Positions 1 through 8,271 of a stretch of 64,000 nt of DNA are shown in pieces; the stretch's first letter is position 1; each line of letters starts with the position of its first letter. This DNA is from Bacillota bacterium (GTDB lineage: Bacteria; Bacillota; Clostridia; Christensenellales; SZUA-584). The stretch lies in NCBI GenBank assembly GCA_023415795.1, contig JAEZJG010000015.1, forward strand, positions 1 to 64,000, in the 5' to 3' direction. The notes under the pieces were generated by a model. That model was not told the DNA's origin. It saw nothing but the letters and a program-made list of their open reading frames with translations, and ran no database searches. A program made the translations under genes and the position numbers.

Positions 1-375
1 CGCCAAGCTGTCATGCAGAGCGAAGCGAAGCATCCCCCGGGGCGTGATCGCGGTGCGGATTAGTGGTGTCGCTAGTCCTACAAGCATGATCTTGCACGGG
101 GGATTCCTCACTGCGTTCGGAATGACCAATGCTGTGTTGGGTGCGAGCGGCGAAGCACTTCCTCCGACACGCTGTCATGCAGAGCGAAGCGAAGCATCCC
201 CTGTGGCGTGATCGCGGTGCGGATTAGTGGTGTCGCTAGTCCTACAAGCATGATCTTGCACGGGGGATTCCTCACTGCGTTCGGAATGACAGCAGTTAGG
301 TTTTGGGTATCCTCACTGCGTTCGGAATGACATCAGTTTTGTTTTTGGTATCCTCACTGCGTTCGGAATGACGGC
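1..375. repeat. Cluster of palindromic intergenic repeats (two full units plus two half units)
   Basis: Two full units lie at 9-127 and 173-291. Each has a left arm beginning TGTCATGCAGAG and ending CATCCCC (29 bp), a loop of about 60 bp, and a right arm beginning GGGGATTCCTCA and ending GGAATGAC. The right arm reverse-complemented matches the left arm at 22 of 29 positions, so each unit can fold into one long imperfect hairpin. The two units also share their loop sequence almost completely, so they are a recent tandem duplication with a period of 164 bp. Right-arm-only copies follow at 306-332 and 347-372. No gene was seen here. Confidence 0.85.
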
Positions 376-405
376 TTGCGGTGTTGGGTGCGGTTCTGCC
401 GCGCG

Positions 406-1215
406 CTAGCTTGCGAAGCCCGCCAACTCGCTGTTGAACTTCTCGCGCTGCTCCCAGAACAGCCCGTGACCGCTCTGCTCGAACGGCACCAGAATCGAGC
501 CGCGGATGCCCTGATGCTGCGCCTCACCCAGCTGAAAAGGACACACGCGGTCGTGAACGCCGTGCATTATCAGCGTGGGCACATGCACGCGCCCCAGGTC
601 GCCGAACAGCGTGCTGTCCTTCAGCGTGGTCAGACAGGACATGGTTGACCACCCGGCCGCCTGCAAGCCCAGATCGTAGAACCAGTCCTCCAGCGACGAG
701 CGCACATACTGATAGAAGAACATGCTGCCAAAGGTGCGCAGCAGCGACGGACGGTTGTTGTAGCCCATCTCGATCAGGCCGGACACCTCGTCGCGCGTCT
801 GACCGTAAGGGAAGTCCGGACGCTTCACGAAGGTGGGTGCCGCCGCGCCGAACAGCGCCAGCTTGCCCACGCCATGTCCGTTGTGCCGCGCCACGTAATG
901 CAGCGCAATGGCCCCGCCCATCGAATGCCCCGCCAGCGTGATGTTGCTGAGGCTGAACGCGTCGATGACGGCGCGCACGTCGTCCGCCAGCCGGTTGTAG
1001 TCGTAGCCGCCCCACGGTCTGTCGGAACGCCCGAAGCCCCGCGTATCCATCGCCAGACACCGAAAGCCCATCTTGGGCAGGTGCTCCAGCTGATATTCAT
1101 ACGCGTTGTGATTCAGCGGCCATCCGTGCAAAAACAGTATCGTCCGCGAGCCCTGCGGGTTTAAGTCCTCCACGTACAGCTGAACGCCCGGCTCCGCCTC
1201 GATGTGATATCCCAT
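406..1215 (-). CDS. Alpha/beta hydrolase (non-haem haloperoxidase/esterase-like)
   Basis: A 269-residue cytoplasmic alpha/beta-hydrolase-fold protein, probably a carboxylester hydrolase; the substrate is not predictable. The oxyanion-hole motif HGW is at residues 30-32, the nucleophile elbow GHSMGG puts the catalytic serine at 98, the acid is Asp222 in HGVHDRV, and the base is His250 in SGHG, so the triad is complete. Length fits the chloroperoxidase/epoxide-hydrolase-like group. The start is supported by AGGAGAG a few bases upstream on the minus strand. It is divergent from the PadR gene and has no operon partner. The gene ends inside a few bases of the repeat cluster at the left edge. Confidence 0.85.
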   Translation of the reverse strand: MGYHIEAEPGVQLYVEDLNPQGSRTILFLHGWPLNHNAYEYQLEHLPKMGFRCLAMDTRGFGRSDRPWGGYDYNRLADDVRAVIDAFSLSNITLAGHSMGGAIALHYVARHNGHGVGKLALFGAAAPTFVKRPDFPYGQTRDEVSGLIEMGYNNRPSLLRTFGSMFFYQYVRSSLEDWFYDLGLQAAGWSTMSCLTTLKDSTLFGDLGRVHVPTLIMHGVHDRVCPFQLGEAQHQGIRGSILVPFEQSGHGLFWEQREKFNSELAGFAS

Positions 1216-1335
1216 AACACACTCTCCTCATATGCAGTTTCTGTTACCATGCTTATGCAGACTCACCGCCATACATGCCCCCAAAGCGACAACCGATCCA
1301 TTTCGCAATAACAAAAATATTATTATAATGGCATA

Positions 1336-1365
1336 TTGACAATAGTGTACGGCACACAGTATAAT
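1336..1365 (+). promoter_or_regulatory. Sigma-A promoter of the PadR-HAAS operon
   Basis: TTGACA at 1336-1341 and TATAAT at 1360-1365 are both perfect consensus hexamers, separated by 18 bp. The start codon of the PadR gene is about 17 bp after the -10 box, so the leader is very short. PadR regulators commonly repress their own promoter, but no clear palindrome was seen. Confidence 0.8.
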
Positions 1366-1382
1366 GCGATTGAGGTGATGAC

Positions 1383-1733
1383 ATGACAGAAGATATGCAA
1401 AGCGTGGTGAAGGGCTTGCAGCAGGAGCTGCGGCGCGGCGCGATCGTGCTGTGCGTGCTCAGTCAGCTGAAAAAGCCACGCTATGGATACGCGCTGGTGG
1501 AGCGGCTGGAGCAAAGCGGCGTGGCGGTGGAGCCGGGCACGCTGTATCCGCTGCTGCGGCGGCTGGAGAAGCAGGGGCTGCTGCGCAGCGAGTGGGAAAC
1601 CACAGGCCCCAAGCCGCGCAAATACTACGCGCTCAGCGCAGACGGACAGCAGATATACGCGCTGCTTTGCGGCGACTGGGCGGAGATGCAAGGAACCATC
1701 AATAACATGATTCAGGAGGACGAATCAATATGA
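1383..1733 (+). CDS. PadR family transcriptional regulator
   Basis: A 116-residue winged-helix repressor of the short PadR type (PadR-s1). The DNA-binding core spans roughly residues 15-95 and contains the family signature GTLYPLLRRLE at residues 52-62, followed by the wing, with RKYYALS. The C-terminal dimerisation helix is short. GAGGTG at 1372-1377 is well placed for ATG 1383. Its stop codon overlaps the ATG of the next gene (ATGA), so translation is coupled. In Firmicutes, PadR-s1 genes are very often followed by a membrane protein with a HAAS domain, which is exactly what follows here. The likely role is a regulator responding to envelope or drug stress (inference). Confidence 0.9.
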   Translation: MTEDMQSVVKGLQQELRRGAIVLCVLSQLKKPRYGYALVERLEQSGVAVEPGTLYPLLRRLEKQGLLRSEWETTGPKPRKYYALSADGQQIYALLCGDWAEMQGTINNMIQEDESI

Positions 1734-2749
1734 GCCATGATGTCAAACAGATCAACGACCTGATCGACCGCTATGTGTATCAGGTGACGAAGCGGCTGCC
1801 GCAGGCGCAGCGCGAAGACATCGAGCAGGAGCTGCGCGGCCTCATCGACGACATGCTCTGTGCCAAAACGGACGCGCCGACCAAGGAGGACGTGACGGCG
1901 GTGCTCCGCGAGCTGGGGCATCCGTCGGAGCTGGCAGCCAAATACGGCGGTCCCCGTCGCTGGCTGATCGGTCCCGCTTACTACGATATCTATATAATGG
2001 TGGTGAAGATCGTGCTGGCCGCCACCGGCTTTGGTATCATACTGGCACAGTCCATCGGGCTGATCACAGCGCCGCCGCAAACCATCTGGCAGGGCTTCGC
2101 CGTGTTCATCGGCTCAGTGTTCGGCGGCGTGATACAGTCGTTCGCGTGGGTGACCGCCATTTTCGCGATCATTGAGCGCTGTGCCAAGGATGCGCCGTGG
2201 AAGGGCAAGGACTGGAATCCGTCTGATCTGCCGCCCGTGCCCGATCACAAGAAGACAATCAAGCGCAGCGAGCCCATCGTGGGCATCGCGTTTACGGTGC
2301 TGTTTCTGGTGGTGGTCAACACCATGCCGCAGCTGCTGGGCGCGTACATTTTCAACGACGGCAGCTATACCACGGTGCCGGTGTTCGATCTCACCGTGTT
2401 CTATCGCCTGCTGCCGCTCATCGACGTGATGATCTGCCTCGGACTCGTCAAGGAGCTGCTGCGCCTCATCGTGGGGCGGTATACCACCGCCATGTGTGTG
2501 GCGCTGGTGGTGATCAACGTGATGTCGATGGTCATGTTCATCTGGCTGTTCGGGCCGTCGTCCGGCATCTGGAACCCCAGCTTTATGACGCAGATCGGCA
2601 CGCCGTGGAGCCTGTCTGCCGACGGAGCGAAATTCTGGAGCATCGTGCCCAAGGTGCTGGTGGGGCTGTGCGTATTCGGCAACATCGTGGACAGCATACA
2701 GCTTATCGTGCGGGCACTGCGCCGCCAGCCGGTGTCCGTCACCGTTTGA
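1730..2749 (+). CDS. HAAS-domain polytopic membrane protein
   Basis: A 339-residue membrane protein whose translation is coupled to the upstream PadR gene. Residues 5-80 form a cytoplasmic helical HAAS-type domain, with helices around VYQVTKRLP, DIEQELRGLID and VTAVLRELG, ending in a conserved-looking GGPRRWLIGPAYY. About six membrane segments follow, near residues 86-112, 122-148, 183-206, 226-246, 252-275 and 303-329, with a charged cytoplasmic loop at 150-182. HAAS domains are thought to connect PadR regulators to membrane signalling; no enzyme motif is visible. The gene ends just before a repeat cluster. Confidence 0.8.
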   Translation: MSHDVKQINDLIDRYVYQVTKRLPQAQREDIEQELRGLIDDMLCAKTDAPTKEDVTAVLRELGHPSELAAKYGGPRRWLIGPAYYDIYIMVVKIVLAATGFGIILAQSIGLITAPPQTIWQGFAVFIGSVFGGVIQSFAWVTAIFAIIERCAKDAPWKGKDWNPSDLPPVPDHKKTIKRSEPIVGIAFTVLFLVVVNTMPQLLGAYIFNDGSYTTVPVFDLTVFYRLLPLIDVMICLGLVKELLRLIVGRYTTAMCVALVVINVMSMVMFIWLFGPSSGIWNPSFMTQIGTPWSLSADGAKFWSIVPKVLVGLCVFGNIVDSIQLIVRALRRQPVSVTV

Positions 2750-2799
2750 CGCGGGTGGAAGATGGGGGGGTGAGCAGCGAAGCACACCCTCCGCCGCGC

Positions 2800-3120
2800 T
2801 GTCATGCGGAGGGTGAAGCGAAGCATCCCCTTCTGAGGCGCGCTGCACAGGGGATTCCTCACTGCGTTCGGAATGACCGATGCTTTGTTGGGTGCAGAAG
2901 GCGAAGCACTTCCTCCGCCAAGCTGTCATGCAGAGCGAAGCGAAGCATCCCCTGTGGCGTGATCATGGTGCGGCGGCGTTTTGCTCTCTGCATCCTACGG
3001 GCGTGATCTTGTACGGGGGATTCCTCACTGCGTTCGGAATGACGGATGCTAGGGTGGGATCGAGCGGCGAAGCACTTCCTCCGCTACATGCTGTCATGCA
3101 GAGCGGAGCGAAGCATCCCC
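2800..3120. repeat. Palindromic intergenic repeat cluster between convergent genes
   Basis: Full units are at 2800-2878 (short loop of about 20 bp) and 2924-3043 (long loop); a left arm only is at 3092-3120. A third conserved block, GGCGAAGCACTTCCTCC, precedes left arms at about 2901 and 3066. The cluster fills the gap between the convergent HAAS and STAND genes and no coding region was seen in it. The hairpins might stop transcription from both sides, but none carries a clear T-run. Confidence 0.8.
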
Positions 3121-3182
3121 TTCTGAGGCGACCTTTGTGTTGCCCGCCATGTCCAACACCCGAAGGCACTGATACGTTGTCG

Positions 3183-5588
3183 TTACCCTTCCTGCCCGCC
3201 CATGCGCCTTTTTATCTCCGCGATGTTTTCGCGGGTATCCACGGTATAAGGATGCTCAATACCCAGTTTGTTTTCAGAAACCGTTAGCGCCTTGATTAGC
3301 CAATCGAGCGCTTCGGTATAGTCCTCTTGGTTCGCATATAACATTCCGATGTTGTTGTAGGTCGTGGCGGTAGATGGATGCTCCTTGCCCAGCACCTTTT
3401 CACTGATCGCCAAATCCTTCATATACCATTCCAGCGCCTTTGGATACTCCCCTTGGCTTTTATAAACCAACGCGATGTTGTTGTAAGTCGCGGCGGTATC
3501 TGGATGCCCCTTGTCCAGCGCCTTCTCACGAATAGCCAAAGCCTTTATATACCATTCCAGTGCCTTCGGATAATCCCCTTGGCTGTAATAGATCGCTGCA
3601 AGGTTGTTGTAAATGGTGGCGGTAGTAGGATGCTCTTCACCCAGCACGTTTTCAACGATAGCCAAAGCCTTGTAATACCATTCCAGCGCATTTGCATAGT
3701 CCCCTTGGCTGTCATACACCCCTGCGATGTTGTTGTAGGTGGTCGCGGTAAAGGGATGCTCCTTACCCAGCTTTTTTTCACGGATAGCCAACGCCTTGTA
3801 ATACCATTCTAGAGCTTTTGCATAGTCCCCTTGGCTGTCATACACCACCGCAATGTTGTTGTAGGTCGTGGCGGTAGATGGATGCTCCTTGCCCAGCACC
3901 TTTTTGTATATTGCCATAGCCTTAAAATACCATTCCAGCGCGCGATCGTAATCAGCCTTAAATTTAATCAAATATCCAGTCTGATTGGCAATCAGCGCAA
4001 TGGTCGTATCCTCTTGCTTGATACGCTTCAACGCAAACTCTCCGTACTCGATCATATACGTTTTATTCGCCGGGTTCTCCGTATCGCCTACCACCATATT
4101 GTTCGCCATCGCTTCCAGCAGCACCGCGCAATTTTCGATGTTGGGCTCGGTCTGCATATACACCGCGTCGGAGATCACGGCATGCATCGCAACGCGCGTC
4201 TCACCCGCAACGTGGGAAAGCGTCAGCCAGCCGTCTTTGGCCAGCGCATTCACGTCGTTGAGGGTATCCAGCTCCAGCCACTCCTGAAGCGTGGCGCGCT
4301 TGATGCCGCTGTACGGAATCAGCGACATGTTGCGCAGTATGGCTATCTTGCTTTCGTCCTTTGCAAGGGGAGAGATCGAAAACAGGCTGCGCACATGCTC
4401 ACAGAGCGTGGCGTTCGTGATGCAGCCCTCGCGCCCTGCGTCCTTAAAGCTATGGATATCTTCCCTGACTTCCGGCAGCAGGCGGTTGATGTTGAGGCTG
4501 TCCCGGATGTCCTCCACCGTCTTGTCCATCACCGCCAGCAGCCTCGCCGCCAGCATCACGAGCATCGTATGCCCCAGCAATATCTGCTGGATGATCTCTT
4601 TGACCGCCGCCTCGTGCTCGCGGTACCAGCCGTCCCATTCACTGTCTGGTATCTGCGCATTGCGCTGAAACAACGGCAGCAAGCCGTCCTCGAAGCCCAA
4701 GCTCCCCAGCACAACGGGCTGCGCGTCAATCAGCTTTTCCGTCCTTGTGGTGATCAGTATATCCACGTTGCGCCCGCTGATTTTCAGCAACTCCGCATAA
4801 TCCAGCGCGGCCGCGTCGTCGAGTATCAGCAGTACGCGCTTATTCATTGCCTTGATATAGCCGCTCTTGATTGCAAACTGCTCTGCGGGCGGTGTCTCGT
4901 TCCAGCCGCCGCGGTTCCACAACAGGCCGTCTGTCACGGTGGCTGCAACGCTGCCTTTGTAGTATGCGAAGCAGATTCTGTCGTATTCAGCGCGATGGAT
5001 GCGGGAGTATTCCTTGGCTAGCTCAGACTTGCCCATGCCGCCCTGCCCGCAGATGACGACGATGCCCTCGCCCGCTTTGAGTCTGCGTTCAATCTCCGCC
5101 AAATCCGCCTGCCGCCCTAAAAAGCCGGATGCCGGGGGCGCGTACGATTCCAGCAGCGCCATGGATGCCGCGTTTTGCACAGGCTGGTTGTGGCTGCTCA
5201 TGTTTTGGGAATATATATAGGCGAAATACGTGTTAAGGCAATGGTTGTTATCAATGTGGTGCTTAAACCGACGGAGCAGATAATCGATTTCCGCGTCAGT
5301 GGCGGCTGTTCCGTCGTCGTTTACCCTGTCCAAATCCGGGGTGCCCTCAAGATGCCGGATAAAAATCCAGTCTGCCAGCGCGTTAAAATTGGCCTGCTTG
5401 GCTAAAAAATCAGCGCCTTGCTTGTTACGCTTTTTATAAGGGTGAAACTTCTTAACAAAGTCGGCTTCGACCTTGCGGCATATCTCTTCAAACTGAAGCT
5501 TCGGGTTGTTTTCTTCACCGTCATCCAAGCTATCCAGCGCCAAACTTGTGATCCAATCCAAGCCCAGTTCCGCAAATTTTTCAAGCAT
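3183..5588 (-). CDS. STAND NTPase (NB-ARC-like) with C-terminal tetratricopeptide repeats
   Basis: An 801-residue cytoplasmic protein with three parts. Residues 1-150 are an unassigned, mostly helical N-terminal domain, the expected effector or adaptor position. Residues 155-500 are a STAND-type NTPase with a preceding FLGRQADL linker, Walker A GQGGMGKS at 181-188, Walker B VLLILDD at 252-258 and an ITTRTE sensor near 279. Residues 531-782 are six 42-residue TPRs of kinesin-light-chain type (consensus YNNIA-Y-SQGDY-KALEWY-KALAI), then a short basic tail. AAGGGG lies 11 bp before the start. It has no operon partner. STAND-TPR proteins include signalling regulators and antiphage sensors; which this is cannot be decided from sequence. 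Confidence 0.8.
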   Translation of the reverse strand: MLEKFAELGLDWITSLALDSLDDGEENNPKLQFEEICRKVEADFVKKFHPYKKRNKQGADFLAKQANFNALADWIFIRHLEGTPDLDRVNDDGTAATDAEIDYLLRRFKHHIDNNHCLNTYFAYIYSQNMSSHNQPVQNAASMALLESYAPPASGFLGRQADLAEIERRLKAGEGIVVICGQGGMGKSELAKEYSRIHRAEYDRICFAYYKGSVAATVTDGLLWNRGGWNETPPAEQFAIKSGYIKAMNKRVLLILDDAAALDYAELLKISGRNVDILITTRTEKLIDAQPVVLGSLGFEDGLLPLFQRNAQIPDSEWDGWYREHEAAVKEIIQQILLGHTMLVMLAARLLAVMDKTVEDIRDSLNINRLLPEVREDIHSFKDAGREGCITNATLCEHVRSLFSISPLAKDESKIAILRNMSLIPYSGIKRATLQEWLELDTLNDVNALAKDGWLTLSHVAGETRVAMHAVISDAVYMQTEPNIENCAVLLEAMANNMVVGDTENPANKTYMIEYGEFALKRIKQEDTTIALIANQTGYLIKFKADYDRALEWYFKAMAIYKKVLGKEHPSTATTYNNIAVVYDSQGDYAKALEWYYKALAIREKKLGKEHPFTATTYNNIAGVYDSQGDYANALEWYYKALAIVENVLGEEHPTTATIYNNLAAIYYSQGDYPKALEWYIKALAIREKALDKGHPDTAATYNNIALVYKSQGEYPKALEWYMKDLAISEKVLGKEHPSTATTYNNIGMLYANQEDYTEALDWLIKALTVSENKLGIEHPYTVDTRENIAEIKRRMGGQEG
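3243..3998 (-). repeat. Six tandem 126-bp repeats encoding TPRs
   Basis: The 3' third of the STAND gene is six head-to-tail 126-bp units with no gaps, each giving one 42-residue TPR. The units are close in DNA as well as protein (for example the shared GGATGCTCCTTGCCCAGC block), pointing to expansion by recombination and likely copy-number variation between strains. Confidence 0.85.
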
Positions 5589-5781
5589 GCCGCGCCACCC
5601 CTTCCCCCCGATTATTTGAATGGTATCATTTTAAAATTATCATACCATTTCTCCCATATTAATACAAGTTTCGCCGCACCCGTAGGGCGGGGGATACGTG
5701 CCCAGTGCCCGAATGGGTAGGCTCCCGTCTCTCCATCTCCGCACGCTTGTTGGCCCGCCCGCGCCCATGACGGCTGGCAAC

Positions 5782-5811
5782 AAAAAAGAGCGGCCCGGAT
5801 ATCCGAACCGC
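5782..5811 (-). terminator. Intrinsic terminator after the LPXTG-protein remnant
   Basis: Read on the minus strand, a 10-bp stem (GCGGTTCGGA paired with TCCGGGCCGC, two G-U pairs) with a two-base loop is followed after two bases by six T. It lies 10 bp beyond the stop of the sorting-signal remnant, so it marks the old end of that gene. Confidence 0.75.
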
Positions 5812-5821
5812 CCTGCTCACT

Positions 5822-5965
5822 CTATTTGCCTCGCGCCACGCGCTTGCGCGCCAACATTGCCCCCGCCAGCACCAAAACCCCCGCGGCTGTCAGTATCCAT
5901 GCCCACGCAAAATCCTGATCCGTTTCGGGCAGCTTCAGTCCATGAGGAAAGCTGTTTTGCCTGAG
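5822..5965 (-). pseudogene. C-terminal sorting signal of a lost LPXTG surface protein
   Basis: The last 40 or so codons of this frame give a textbook sortase signal: LPETD at 5918-5932, a hydrophobic stretch WAWILTAAGVLVLAGAMLA, and a basic tail RKRVARGK before the stop. Sortase substrates need the whole ectodomain and a signal peptide, which are absent. Directly upstream (5975-6023) the frame runs into a palindromic repeat arm and its accessory block, so the rest of the gene has been deleted or replaced. A good terminator still follows. The open frame continues to an ATG at 6064, but that part is repeat sequence. Confidence 0.7.
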
Positions 5966-5992
5966 AAGCGAAGCACTTCCTCCAATATATGC

Positions 5993-6023
5993 TGTCATGC
6001 AGAGCGGACGTCGAAGCATCCCC
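5993..6023 (+). repeat. Solo left arm of the palindromic repeat
   Basis: TGTCATGCAGAGCG through GAAGCATCCCC, with a small insertion in the middle, preceded by the GAAGCGAAGCACTTCCTCC accessory block at about 5966-5984. No right arm follows. It sits at the broken edge of the LPXTG-protein remnant. Confidence 0.75.
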
Positions 6024-6069
6024 AAGGGCGTGATCCGCGGAGTGCTTTCGCAGCCGTAGACCAAGCTGT

Positions 6070-6513
6070 TTACGATGCGGAGGAAACCGTCTCGTAAGGC
6101 CAGTCCTGTATGCCGCCGAGATCGTATACATCGGTGTAGCCCAGCGCCTCCAGCGTGTCCGCCGCGATGGCGCTGCGCCGTCCGCTGCGGCAGTAGATGA
6201 TGATGGTGGCAGCCTTGTCTGCCGGAAGCTCCGGCGAATCGGCGGTGATGGTGTCGTACGGCAGCAGCAGCGCGCCGTCGATATGCGCCTCGTCAAACTC
6301 GTACTTCGCGCGCACATCCAGCAGCGTCACATTCGGCTTGCCGATCAGCTCACGCGCCGCATCGGGCGTTATCAGACGGCTCTTTGCAGGCTTGTCCGCA
6401 TCGGCGGCGGCTGTTGTTGCGGCGGCGGTTTCGTCGGGCGCGCTGCTGTTGGGCGCACAGCCGGTGAGCGCAAGCACAGCCGCCAGTGTCAGGTATATCA
6501 ATATCCTTTTCAT
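6070..6513 (-). CDS. Rhodanese-domain lipoprotein (shorter paralogue)
   Basis: A 147-residue lipoprotein. A signal peptide ends in lipobox LTGC with the acylated cysteine at 19; a short Ala/Thr/Asp linker (20-45) follows; residues 47-143 form a single rhodanese domain with LLDVR at 64-68 and the active-site loop YCRSGRRS with catalytic Cys108. It is therefore anchored outside the membrane and probably moves or binds sulfane sulfur, or acts in thiol redox. AGGGAGG precedes the start and a TATAAT box lies at 6537-6542 on the same strand, though its -35 is weak. It is paralogous to the next gene at 6649-7314 and is read in the same direction. Confidence 0.85.
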   Translation of the reverse strand: MKRILIYLTLAAVLALTGCAPNSSAPDETAAATTAAADADKPAKSRLITPDAARELIGKPNVTLLDVRAKYEFDEAHIDGALLLPYDTITADSPELPADKAATIIIYCRSGRRSAIAADTLEALGYTDVYDLGGIQDWPYETVSSAS

Positions 6514-6648
6514 CGTGTGTCGCCTCCCTTTTTGTTATTATAACCGATTGGCGCAGCAGAAAAAGTGAGCATGTCACAAAAAACGACGCGAATTAAATGC
6601 GCCGCTGCGGGATATGCGTGTGTTGATTGCGCTTTGATGAGGGGCAGG

Positions 6649-7314
6649 CTACGAAACCGTGTCGTACGGCCAGTCCTGCAAGGCGCCGAGGTCACGGATG
6701 TTGGTGTAGCCCAGCATCGCGAGCGATTTTGCGGCAACGGCACTGCGGCGTCCGCTGCGGCAGTAGACGATGATGGTGGCGTCTTTGTCCTCCGGCAGAC
6801 CGGGCGCGCCCTCTGCAATGGCGTAATAGGGCAGCAGCACCGCTCCGGCAATGTGCGCCGTCTGGTATTCGTAGGGGTCGCGCACGTCCAGCAGCACCAC
6901 ACCCTGCTGACCGATCAGCTTCTTGGCATCGGCGGGCGAGATGGGCTGGACAGCCTTGGCGATGGCGGCTTCGTCGGGCGTGGTCGTGGGAGACGCGCTG
7001 GGCTTGGGCGACGGCGACGCGCTGGGCGACGCACTGGGCGATGGGGACGCACTGCCACTGGGCGATGCAACGGGCGACGGCGTCGCGCTGTCACTGGGCG
7101 ACGCAACGGGCGACGCCAGAGGATAGGGGTAATGCTCGGTGCTGGCTCGCGGTGTGCTGGCGGGCGTCTGCGGCGCGGCTGTTGCCGTGGGGCTGGGGGC
7201 GGGTGTTGTATCGGCGGAGAGGGCGGGCACGTCGATAGGCTCGTTCAGCCAGGCGCAGCCGGTCAGCATAAGCGCCGTGAGCAGCAGTGCGGTATACAGT
7301 ATGAGCTTTTTCAT
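6649..7314 (-). CDS. Rhodanese-domain lipoprotein with long Pro/Ser/Ala linker
   Basis: A 221-residue lipoprotein. The chosen ATG at 7312-7314 starts MKKLILYT and has GGAAAGGA upstream; the longer frame from 7350 has no such site. Lipobox LTGC puts the acylated cysteine at 20. Residues about 35-115 are a Pro/Ser/Ala/Thr-rich spacer built on PSPSAS-like steps, probably reaching into the cell wall. The rhodanese domain (about 122-221) has LLDVR and YCRSGRRS with catalytic Cys185. Its domain is close to that of the downstream paralogue (shared QDWPY-TVS ending), so the pair arose by duplication, with the linker the main difference. Confidence 0.85.
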   Translation of the reverse strand: MKKLILYTALLLTALMLTGCAWLNEPIDVPALSADTTPAPSPTATAAPQTPASTPRASTEHYPYPLASPVASPSDSATPSPVASPSGSASPSPSASPSASPSPKPSASPTTTPDEAAIAKAVQPISPADAKKLIGQQGVVLLDVRDPYEYQTAHIAGAVLLPYYAIAEGAPGLPEDKDATIIVYCRSGRRSAVAAKSLAMLGYTNIRDLGALQDWPYDTVS

Positions 7315-7350
7315 GCGTCCGTCCTTTCCCGTTTCTATATATGATAACAC

Positions 7351-7774
7351 AGCAGGGGGCGAGTGAAACGCGCAGATGTGAAGTTTCAGTCATCTGATTG
7401 GTTGACCACACGAAGGCTTTCAGCTTTGCAGTAATACGTTGTTTCCGGCCATTTCTTCCCAGCACACATCATAATCTTCCGACAAAACTCACTAAATATC
7501 ACATTATTAATTATTATGTTGAAATAGTACAATAGAATGGTATATAATAAAATGGATTACATTAATTACTATACGTTTAATTACTAGACACTACGTCAAA
7601 CTGGTGAATCTTTTCCATCATACTAGAGTGGGAGCATTTGGTAACAGCCAATTTATTGGTGTTGCCTGAATCTTATAAAATAAACAACCTTATGATTTTG
7701 GATTGCCTAAGATAAAAAATAAAATTCACACTACTATCACACTACTATCTATACTAAAACAGGAGGTAATATTT
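7351..7774. other. AT-rich intergenic stretch with one promoter-like site
   Basis: GC content falls sharply from about 7480 onward, against the surrounding GC-rich genes. TTGAAA at 7519-7524 and TATAAT at 7543-7548 (18-bp spacing) look like a sigma-A promoter reading right, 226 bp before the next gene. No coding region, tRNA or insertion-sequence end was recognised. Confidence 0.5.
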
Positions 7775-8125
7775 ATGCCAACCTTACAGTTCGATGAATA
7801 TTATAAATCTAATGAATTTGATGAATCTAATGAATTCGATGAATTTGAAAATGAACTGAACAAATTAGCAAAAAAGGCAAAAAAGTTGTCAGGTGGAATT
7901 TCAGTTGCTGACATTTTAAATGACAAATTCATTCAAAGACACACTAATTTTTCGAATATTGGAGAGTTCTTTATTAGTGGTGAGTATATCATTAATAGTA
8001 TAAAAGATTTTGATGCTATCCCCCAACATGAACTGGATAAGCATACGGCCGAAAATACTGATTTTAAAGATTGGGAAGAATTAGTAATTACTGCCTTCGA
8101 AAAATTTTACGAGAGTGATGATTAA
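7775..8125 (+). CDS. Small acidic AT-rich protein, phage-type (unknown function)
   Basis: A 116-residue acidic protein. AGGAGGT at about 7760-7767 fixes ATG 7775; the longer frame from 7703 has no ribosome site. The N-terminus carries a small internal repeat (SNEFDE twice), then a lysine-rich helix, then a region with FIQRHTNFSNIGEFF and ENTDFKDWEEL. That pattern (two aromatic TNF/TDF turns before short helices) recalls small proteins found in phages and integrated elements of Firmicutes; this is memory of a family style, not a verified match. Its base composition is very different from its neighbours, so it was probably acquired. No partner gene is adjacent. Confidence 0.6.
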   Translation: MPTLQFDEYYKSNEFDESNEFDEFENELNKLAKKAKKLSGGISVADILNDKFIQRHTNFSNIGEFFISGEYIINSIKDFDAIPQHELDKHTAENTDFKDWEELVITAFEKFYESDD

Positions 8126-8271
8126 TTTCAGAAATTTAAGAAGAATGTATCCGTGATGTTTATACTTTATTGAAGCCAAATTGAAGTTCAAAGAGAAGAT
8201 AAAGTCACGCTAAGGTCTCTATCCGACAAAGCACAGATAATACCTTTGAAACCACACTGAAGCCTTTAATA

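Noticed and set aside
1..375. CRISPR array
   Set aside because: Repeats are palindromic units with irregular spacing and conserved, not unique, spacers; no cas gene is present.
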